Assembly (NCBI GenBank): GCA_900541725.1 | Contig: UQLB01000009.1 | Coordinates: forward strand, 10,192 to 74,191 | Length of the DNA stretch: 64,000 nt | Direction of reading: 5' to 3' | Source of the DNA: an uncultured Collinsella sp. | GTDB taxonomy: Bacteria > Actinomycetota > Coriobacteriia > Coriobacteriales > Coriobacteriaceae | Shown: positions 58,156 through 64,000 of the stretch, one piece after another | Numbering within the stretch: position 1 is the first letter of the stretch | Layout: every line of letters starts with the position of its first letter | Translations under genes and position numbers: made by a program | The notes under the pieces: generated by a model | Told to the model about the DNA's origin: nothing | Databases searched by the model: none | Seen by the model: the letters and a program-made list of their open reading frames with translations, nothing else

Positions 58156-60516
58156 GTGAGACTCGATACGCTCGAGATTGGAAAGGACGCCGTTGTCGCA
58201 TCGGTGACATCCGACGATCAGGCGCTTCGACAGCATATTTTGGACATGGGTCTAACGCCGGGCACCGAAGTTACCATGATGAAGTACGCCCCCATGGGTG
58301 ACCCGCTCGAGATCCGCCTGCGTGGCTACGAGTTGACGCTGCGCAAGGACGATGCCGCTCGCATCGAGCTCGTGGGTGTTCACGACACCGATGCGGGTCC
58401 GCGCGCTAACGCCGCAATCGGCACGACGGAGCATCCGGCCTTGGGCGAGGGGACGTATTCGCCCCGCGCCGCGAAGACGGCCGTGCCTGAGGGCGCGCCG
58501 CTGCATTTTGCCCTCGCCGGCAACCAAAACTGCGGTAAGACCACGCTGTTCAACCAGCTTACGGGCTCCAACCAGCACGTCGGCAACTTTCCCGGCGTAA
58601 CGGTCGACCGCAAAGACGGTACCATTCGTAACCACCCCGAGGCGAGCGTTACCGACCTGCCCGGCATTTACTCTCTGTCGCCGTACACGGGTGAGGAGAT
58701 CGTGAGCCGCCAGTTTATCCTGGATGAGCATCCCGACGCCATCATCGATATCATTGACGCCACCAACATCGAGCGCAATCTGTACCTGACGCTGCAGCTT
58801 ATGGAGCTCGACTGCCCCATGGTCATCGCGCTCAACATGATGGACGAGGTGACGGCCAACGGCGGCGCCGTGGACGTCAACCTGCTTGAGAGCCTGTTGG
58901 GCGTGCCCGTTGTCCCCATTAGCGCTGCCCGCAACGAGGGTATCGGCGAGCTGGTGGATCATGCCCTGCACGTGGCACGGTTCCGCGAACGCCCCGGTCG
59001 CCTGGACTTCTGTTCGCCCGATGGTCCAGACGGCGGCGCGCTGCATCGCTGCATTCACGGCATCGCCAACCTTATCGAGGACCATGCCGCGACGGCGCAC
59101 ATTCCCGTGCGTTTTGCGGCGACCAAGCTGGTTGAGGGCGACGAGCTGGTGACCGAGGCACTTCACCTGGATCGCAACGAGCTCGACGCTATCGAGCACA
59201 TCATTACCCAGATGGAGGGCGAGGCCGGCACCGACCGCCTGTCCGCGCTGGCCGATATGCGCTTTAGCTTTATCGGCGACGTGTGTGGGCGCTGCGTCGT
59301 CAAACCGCACGAGAGCCGCGAGCACGTGCGCTCCGTTAAGATCGACCGCATCCTGACGGGTCGCTACACGGCCATTCCGGCGTTCCTGGTGATTATGGGC
59401 CTTGTCTTTTGGCTGACGTTTGGCGTGATCGGTGCGGCGTTGCAGGGACTCATGGAGGACGGTATCGCGGTCATCATCGCCTCGGCCGATGCAGGTCTCA
59501 AGGCGTTCGGAACCAACGACGTGGTGCGCTCGCTGGCTGTCGACGGCGTGCTCACGGGTGTGGGTAGTGTGCTGACCTTCCTGCCGATTATCGTTGTGCT
59601 CTTCTTGTTCCTCTCCATTCTGGAAGACTCCGGCTACATGGCGCGCGTGGCCTTTGTCATGGATAAAGTGCTGCGTCGCTTTGGCCTGTCAGGCCGCAGC
59701 TTCGTGCCTATGCTCGTCGGTTTTGGCTGCACCGTGCCGGCTATCATGTCGACCCGTACGCTCCCATCCGAGCACGACCGCAAGATGACGGTCATGCTCA
59801 CGCCGTTCATGAGCTGTTCGGCTAAGTTGCCGGTCTACGGTCTGCTGTGCGGGGCGTTTTTCCCGCAGGCGACAGTTCCCGCCATGGTCTCGCTCTATTT
59901 GATTGGCATTGCGGTCGGTTGCATCGCGGCTTTGTTGCTCAACCGCACGGCATTTAAGGGCGACCCGGTGCCGTTTATCATGGAGCTTCCCAATTACCGC
60001 CTGCCGAGCGTCAAGACGACGGTGATGCTGGCATGGGATAAGGCCAAGGACTTTATTACCAAGGCTTTTACCATTATCTTTGCCGCTACCGTGGTCATCT
60101 GGTTCCTTCAGACGTTCGACATTCGCTTTAATGTGGTCGCCGATCAGTCGCAGAGTCTGCTTGCGGGCCTCGGCAGCATCATCGCGCCGGTGCTGACGCC
60201 GCTTGGGTTTGGCGACTGGCGTGCATCCACGGCGCTCGTCACCGGACTTATCGCCAAGGAGAGCGTCATCTCGACCCTCACGGTACTTTTGGGCGCGACC
60301 TCGCCCGCGGCACTGTCGACCATGTTTTCGCCGTTTACTGCCTATGTGTTCCTGGTCTTTACGTTGCTGTACCCGCCGTGCGTGGCTGCGATCGGCGCCG
60401 TCAAGAGCGAGCTGGGCGCGCGCTACGCCGTTGCCGTGTTCGCGTTTCAAGTGACGGTCGCCTGGATCGTGGCGTTTGTCGTGCATTCGGCGGGCATATT
60501 GCTGGGGTTGGCTTAG
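58156..60516 (+). CDS. feoB: Fused ferrous iron transporter FeoA-FeoB
   Basis: Takes up Fe2+ across the membrane. The 786-residue protein starts with a FeoA-type SH3-like domain (about 1-75, LRQHILDMGLTPGTEVTMMKYAPMGDPLEIRLRGYELTLR). The FeoB G domain follows, with GNQNCGKTTLFNQLTGS near 121-135, VTVDRKDG, DLPGIYSL and LNMMDE. Next come the GDI-like helical domain and membrane core (about 405-786, with two FeoB Cys-containing gate motifs such as GFGCTVPAI and SCSAKLPVY). In many bacteria FeoA and FeoB are separate. The start is GTG with GGGAGGAACGC. Confidence 0.94.
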   Translation: MRLDTLEIGKDAVVASVTSDDQALRQHILDMGLTPGTEVTMMKYAPMGDPLEIRLRGYELTLRKDDAARIELVGVHDTDAGPRANAAIGTTEHPALGEGTYSPRAAKTAVPEGAPLHFALAGNQNCGKTTLFNQLTGSNQHVGNFPGVTVDRKDGTIRNHPEASVTDLPGIYSLSPYTGEEIVSRQFILDEHPDAIIDIIDATNIERNLYLTLQLMELDCPMVIALNMMDEVTANGGAVDVNLLESLLGVPVVPISAARNEGIGELVDHALHVARFRERPGRLDFCSPDGPDGGALHRCIHGIANLIEDHAATAHIPVRFAATKLVEGDELVTEALHLDRNELDAIEHIITQMEGEAGTDRLSALADMRFSFIGDVCGRCVVKPHESREHVRSVKIDRILTGRYTAIPAFLVIMGLVFWLTFGVIGAALQGLMEDGIAVIIASADAGLKAFGTNDVVRSLAVDGVLTGVGSVLTFLPIIVVLFLFLSILEDSGYMARVAFVMDKVLRRFGLSGRSFVPMLVGFGCTVPAIMSTRTLPSEHDRKMTVMLTPFMSCSAKLPVYGLLCGAFFPQATVPAMVSLYLIGIAVGCIAALLLNRTAFKGDPVPFIMELPNYRLPSVKTTVMLAWDKAKDFITKAFTIIFAATVVIWFLQTFDIRFNVVADQSQSLLAGLGSIIAPVLTPLGFGDWRASTALVTGLIAKESVISTLTVLLGATSPAALSTMFSPFTAYVFLVFTLLYPPCVAAIGAVKSELGARYAVAVFAFQVTVAWIVAFVVHSAGILLGLA

Positions 60517-60559
60517 TTATTTATTGACGGCGCAACCTCTGTGTATCGAATTGTTTTCG

Positions 60560-60593
60560 GCCCCGCATCTGTTGCTGACGGATGCGGGGCCGT
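60560..60593 (+). terminator. Terminator after feoAB, overlapping the next promoter
   Basis: GGCCCCGCATC pairs with GATGCGGGGCC. The T-run is weak. The -10 TATAAT (60599-60604) of the next gene follows at once. Confidence 0.65.
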
Positions 60594-60637
60594 TGCTATA
60601 TAATCGCCTCCGCTCAAAATGATTGGAGACGTTATAT

Positions 60638-61834
60638 ATGAGTCAGGCAAGGCAAGACGGCATCACGCTCAGGCAATGGCTCCCGCTCGTCGGGCTCACC
60701 TGCTGTGCGTTCGTGTTCAACACGTCGGAGTTTATGCCCATCGGCCTTTTGACTGATATCGCCGCGTCGTTCTCGCTTACCGAGGCCCAAGCTGGCATCA
60801 TGATCTCGGTCTATGCCTGGGGCGTCATGCTGCTGTCGTTGCCGCTCATGGTGTTCGCTTCGCGCTTTGAGTTCAAGCGGATGCTGCTGGGCGTGCTTGC
60901 CGTGTTCTCGCTGGGCCAGTTCCTGTCCGCCGTGGCGCCGACCTATCCCATCCTGGTCTGCGCACGCCTGGTGGTCGCTTGCGCACATGCCGTGTTCTGG
61001 TCAGTCGCCTCGATTATGGCCTCGCGTCTGGTTGACACGCGCCACGGCGCGCTCGCCATCAGCATGATCGCTACGGGCTCTTCCATCGCACAGATCTTCG
61101 GCCTGCCGCTCGGTCGCGCCATTGGCCTGGCCGTGGGCTGGCGTATGACGTTTGCCGTGGTCGGAACGCTGTCTGCTGTCGCGGTCGTCTACCAGGCCAC
61201 GGTGTTCCCCACCATGCCAGCGGGCGAGCGTTTTACGCTCAAGCAGCTGCCCGAGCTGCTCAAGAACCCGTTCCTCATCGCGCTCTATGTGGTCACGGTG
61301 TTCATGGCAACTGGCTATTACGCGAGCTATAGCTATATCGAGCCTTTCCTGGCCCAGGTCGCGCATGTCGACGCAAGCGCCATCACTATGACGCTGACGG
61401 CGTTCGGCTGCTCTGGTCTGCTCGGAAGCTGGCTGTTCGGCCGGCTGTTCGATGGGCACCGTTTTCCGTTCCTTGCGATCACGCTCTCCGGAGTGCCGGT
61501 CGCCTTGCTACTTATGGGTCCTGCCGCGTCGTCGCTCGCCGCGGTTCTTGCCGTCTGCGCGCTGTGGGGCTGCTGCGCCACGGCCTTTAACGTGGCGTTC
61601 CAGGCCGAGCTCATCAAGCACACGCCGGCAGATTCGTCGGCCGTCGCCATGTCGATCTTCTCGGGCCTGTTCAATCTGGGCATTGGCACGGGTACCGCGA
61701 TCGGCGGAGCCGTGGTTTCGAGCCCAGGTATTGCCTGGATCGGCTTCGTGGGTGGCGCAATCGCCGCCGTGGGCGTCATCCTCGCCATCACGGTAATGTT
61801 CCCGGCCATTCGCCGCGCAAAGCCTATCGCCTAA
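60638..61834 (+). CDS. SotB-like MFS exporter (DHA1 family)
   Basis: A 398-residue, 12-helix major facilitator. The N-terminal LTCCAFVFNTSEFMPIGLLTDIAASF and CARLVVACAHAVFWSVASIMASRL closely follow the wording of Escherichia coli SotB/YdeA, a sugar and arabinose efflux pump. Motif A-like ASRFEFKRML lies between helices 2 and 3. The ATG at 60638 has TTGGAGACG before it. Its own TATAAT promoter is present. The substrate is inferred from family only. Confidence 0.8.
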   Translation: MSQARQDGITLRQWLPLVGLTCCAFVFNTSEFMPIGLLTDIAASFSLTEAQAGIMISVYAWGVMLLSLPLMVFASRFEFKRMLLGVLAVFSLGQFLSAVAPTYPILVCARLVVACAHAVFWSVASIMASRLVDTRHGALAISMIATGSSIAQIFGLPLGRAIGLAVGWRMTFAVVGTLSAVAVVYQATVFPTMPAGERFTLKQLPELLKNPFLIALYVVTVFMATGYYASYSYIEPFLAQVAHVDASAITMTLTAFGCSGLLGSWLFGRLFDGHRFPFLAITLSGVPVALLLMGPAASSLAAVLAVCALWGCCATAFNVAFQAELIKHTPADSSAVAMSIFSGLFNLGIGTGTAIGGAVVSSPGIAWIGFVGGAIAAVGVILAITVMFPAIRRAKPIA

Positions 61835-61849
61835 TCACGTTCCCTCATC

Positions 61850-61916
61850 AGTTGCGGTGGAATAGTTCCTGTTTAAGGCTTCTGAAGGCCCAAACAGGAA
61901 CTATTCCACCGCAACT
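61850..61916. repeat. Family A palindrome, copy 3 (perfect)
   Basis: Arms 61850-61874 and 61892-61916 are 25 bases and exactly complementary, starting AGTTGCGGTGGAATAG. It lies 15 bases after the exporter stop codon and is the best-preserved member of the family. Confidence 0.8.
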
Positions 61917-61987
61917 TATTTTGGGGAAGAGGATACAAGCCGGGCATACAATGGATGTCGTTGTGTTGCGCTTACCGGGAGGTTGCT

Positions 61988-63364
61988 ATGTGGGCATACG
62001 AGACGACGTTCTATCAGATCTATCCGCTGGGCTTTTGCGGAGCTCCGCGCGAAAACGCCGCCCCCGTTGCCGAGGATGAGCTCGCCCAGGCCGCCGATGC
62101 CACAGCTAGCCCCGATGCCCCCATCATGAAGATCGCCCAATGGGCCGACTACCTGCAGGAACTCGGCGTTGGCGCCGTGCTCATCAACCCGCCGCTCGAG
62201 TCCGATAGTCATGGCTACGACACGCGCAGCCTGCGCCATATAGACCGTCGCCTGGGTGGGGACGCCGACTTTGCCGCCGTGTGCGAGACGCTGCACGTCC
62301 ATGGCATCCGCGTGGTGCTCGATGCCGTCTTCAACCACGTCGGTCGCGGCTTTTGGGCCTTCCGTGATGTGCAGGAGCGCAAGTGGGATTCGCCGTACAA
62401 GGACTGGTTCCACATCAGCTTTGACGGTGACTCGTGCTACGGCGACGGCTTTTGGTACGAGGGCTGGGAGGGCCATTTTGAGCTTGTGAAGCTCAACCTG
62501 CAAAACCCCGCCGTGGTCGATTACCTGCTTGAGTCCGTGCGTCGCTGGACCGAAGTCTTTGGCGTCGACGGTCTGCGCCTGGACGTCGCCTATATGCTCG
62601 ATCGCGATTTTATGCGCCGCCTGCATACTTTTACCCGTGAGCTCAAGCCCGACTTTGTGCTGATTGGTGAGACGCTCCACGGCGACTACAACCAGATCGT
62701 CAACGACGAGATGCTCGACTCCTGCACCAACTACGAGTGCTACAAGGGCCTGTATTCCAGCTTTAACTCGGTCAACATGTTCGAGATTGCCCATTCGCTA
62801 CATCGTCAGTTTGGCGGCGATCCGTGGTGCATCTACCGCGGCAAACGCCTGCTGTCGTTTGTCGACAACCACGACGTGCCGCGCCTGGCAAGCATCCTGA
62901 CCGACAAGTCCTGTCTGCGCCCCGCTTATGGCATGCTCTTTGGCATGCCAGGCATCCCGTGCGTCTACTATGGCAGCGAGTGGGGGATTCCTGGCGAAAA
63001 GGGCGGCCCCGATGGCGACTGGGCGCTGCGCCCTGCGCTCGATGAGCCTGCGCCCAACGAGCTGACGGCGTTCATCACGCAACTCGCACACCTTCGCTCG
63101 GCCGACGACGCGGCTGCCCGTGCTCTCAACTACGGTGCCTATCGCAACGTGGTGATCCAGAACAAGCAGCTGCTGTTCGAGCGCGCCTGTGACGGCGCGA
63201 CGGTACTCGTGGCGGTGAATGCCGTGGGTGAACCTTACGCCTTTGGCGCTGGCGAACTCAACGGCTCCTTCGTCGACCTGCTTGCCGACGACGCGCTCGC
63301 TGTCGAGCTGAAGGGTACCCTCGAGCTTGCGCCCTACGAGGTGCGCTATCTGTTGAGGGTCTAG
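61988..63364 (+). CDS. Alpha-amylase family glycosidase (GH13)
   Basis: A 458-residue cytosolic glycoside hydrolase without signal peptide. The GH13 motifs are complete: VVLDAVFNHVG (region I), DGLRLDVAY with nucleophile Asp199 (II), LIGETLHG with acid Glu228 (III) and FVDNHD with Asp296 (IV). It is short, lacks large extra domains and ends in a small beta domain. It probably acts on imported maltodextrin or similar alpha-glucans. The ATG follows GGGAGGTTGCT. The next gene starts after 3 bases. Confidence 0.87.
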   Translation: MWAYETTFYQIYPLGFCGAPRENAAPVAEDELAQAADATASPDAPIMKIAQWADYLQELGVGAVLINPPLESDSHGYDTRSLRHIDRRLGGDADFAAVCETLHVHGIRVVLDAVFNHVGRGFWAFRDVQERKWDSPYKDWFHISFDGDSCYGDGFWYEGWEGHFELVKLNLQNPAVVDYLLESVRRWTEVFGVDGLRLDVAYMLDRDFMRRLHTFTRELKPDFVLIGETLHGDYNQIVNDEMLDSCTNYECYKGLYSSFNSVNMFEIAHSLHRQFGGDPWCIYRGKRLLSFVDNHDVPRLASILTDKSCLRPAYGMLFGMPGIPCVYYGSEWGIPGEKGGPDGDWALRPALDEPAPNELTAFITQLAHLRSADDAAARALNYGAYRNVVIQNKQLLFERACDGATVLVAVNAVGEPYAFGAGELNGSFVDLLADDALAVELKGTLELAPYEVRYLLRV

Positions 63365-63367
63365 GCC

Positions 63368-63931
63368 ATGGCTGCGTCCGACGAGAGCTATCAACATATT
63401 GAGCATGGGTTTGAACCCGTGTTCGACCAGCACTCGCGCGTTTTGGTGCTGGGGTCGTTTCCCTCGGTGCTTTCGCGCGCCAATGCCTTTTATTACGGCA
63501 ACCCTCAGAACCGCTTTTGGCGTGTGATGGCCGCGTGCCTCGGTGCGCCCGTGCCGCCCAACGAGGGCGATCCTTTGGCGAGTAGTGAGCCCGCGACGCT
63601 CGATGCCTCCATTGCCGCCAAGCGGGCCATGCTGCTGAACGGCGGCGTGGCCCTGTGGGATGTGATTGAGAGCTGCGACATTAAGGGCTCGAGCGACGCG
63701 AGCATTCGTAACGTTGTGCCGGCACATATCGAGCGCATTACCGATGCCGCGCCGATCGAGGTCGTTGTCTGTAACGGCGGTACGGCAGGGCGACTCTACA
63801 AACGCTACTTGCAAGATCGGACGGGGTTGCCCGCCGTCGTCCTGCCCTCGACAAGTCCTGCCAATGCCGCCTGGCGACTGGAGCGTCTTGTCGAGCGTTG
63901 GCACGAAGCCGTTGACTGGGCTGTTATTTAA
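63368..63931 (+). CDS. Hypoxanthine-DNA glycosylase-like (UDG superfamily)
   Basis: A 187-residue protein of the uracil-DNA-glycosylase fold, family 6 type. The opening RVLVLGSFPSVLSRANAFYYGNPQNRFWRVM carries the GSFPS loop and NPQNRFW motif of that family. STSPANA near the C-terminus is the substrate-closing loop. Known members remove hypoxanthine (deaminated adenine) from DNA. It is translationally linked to the GH13 gene by a 3-base gap, with no evident functional link. Confidence 0.82.
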   Translation: MAASDESYQHIEHGFEPVFDQHSRVLVLGSFPSVLSRANAFYYGNPQNRFWRVMAACLGAPVPPNEGDPLASSEPATLDASIAAKRAMLLNGGVALWDVIESCDIKGSSDASIRNVVPAHIERITDAAPIEVVVCNGGTAGRLYKRYLQDRTGLPAVVLPSTSPANAAWRLERLVERWHEAVDWAVI

Positions 63932-64000
63932 TTTAGATTTTTGTTGGCTCTGTTAGACCAGGATTGACATACATGTGTCCCCACGGTGCCATATCGTTGA
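63932..64000. other. End of window
   Basis: A TTGACA-like box lies near 63954. No gene can be assigned before the window stops. Confidence 0.3.

Overview
The window reads as a chromosomal segment of a high-GC Gram-positive anaerobe of the Coriobacteriia, most probably a Collinsella-like gut bacterium. This is inferred from gene content and style: GC-rich codon use, long antisense reading frames opposite real genes, a LysRS with an extra C-terminal tRNA-binding domain, a fused FeoA-FeoB, an LAxTG-type wall-anchored nucleotidase, PTS and glycosidase genes, and a giant 2-hydroxyacyl-CoA dehydratase activase-like protein. There is no rRNA operon, prophage, insertion sequence or CRISPR array. 52 protein genes and 7 tRNA genes are called.

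Layout. 1-380: a duplicated module of tRNA 3'-end-like fragments and terminators next to an intact tRNA-Val. 0.5-12.5 kb: housekeeping genes on the + strand (asnB, murE, a HAD hydrolase, murI-rph-rdgB-dtd, veg-ispE, tRNA-Pro, tatA, greA, lysS). 12.9-15.3 kb: a ThrE-type exporter and a small DUF2798-like membrane protein. 15.5-20.7 kb: the 1479-residue activase-like protein and a TetR regulator, translationally overlapped, behind a perfect palindrome. 20.9-25.2 kb: clpC and a dipeptidase. 25.3-27.2 kb: a hipBA-type pair (minus strand) with repeated ATGCA-N6-TGCAT boxes. 27.2-28.0 kb: mntP (minus strand) behind a yybP-ykoY manganese riboswitch.

28.2-44.5 kb: disA-ispD-ispF-cysS-rlmB-rae1, followed later by tuf-rpmG-secE-nusG-rplK-rplA. 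This is the order of the Bacillus subtilis disA-to-rplA region with some genes missing. It is split by about 6.3 kb of accessory DNA: a single-gene HTH/HipA-like protein with its own palindromic operators, tRNA-Thr, a beta-glucoside PTS with 6-phospho-beta-glucosidase and RpiR regulator, and intergenic palindromes. 44.6-56.6 kb is mostly minus strand: metallophosphoesterase and BMP-like protein, MscS channel, wall-anchored 5'-nucleotidase, a three-gene amino-acid-type ABC importer, a WYL-like regulator, asnS and a PTS EIIA. 56.8-63.9 kb is plus strand: alpha/beta hydrolase, iron-regulated feoAB, SotB-like exporter, GH13 glycosidase and a hypoxanthine-DNA glycosylase-like protein.

The most striking unexplained structure lies between the genes. 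Several families of long, nearly perfect inverted repeats sit just after stop codons, and some recur up to three times in the window. One intergenic block is a 62-bp-period tandem array of palindromes. The other leads are the two HipA-type loci with self-palindromic control regions, the activase/TetR locus and several domain fusions. I did not find a system I can confidently call new. All functional calls come from reading motifs and context, without database searches.
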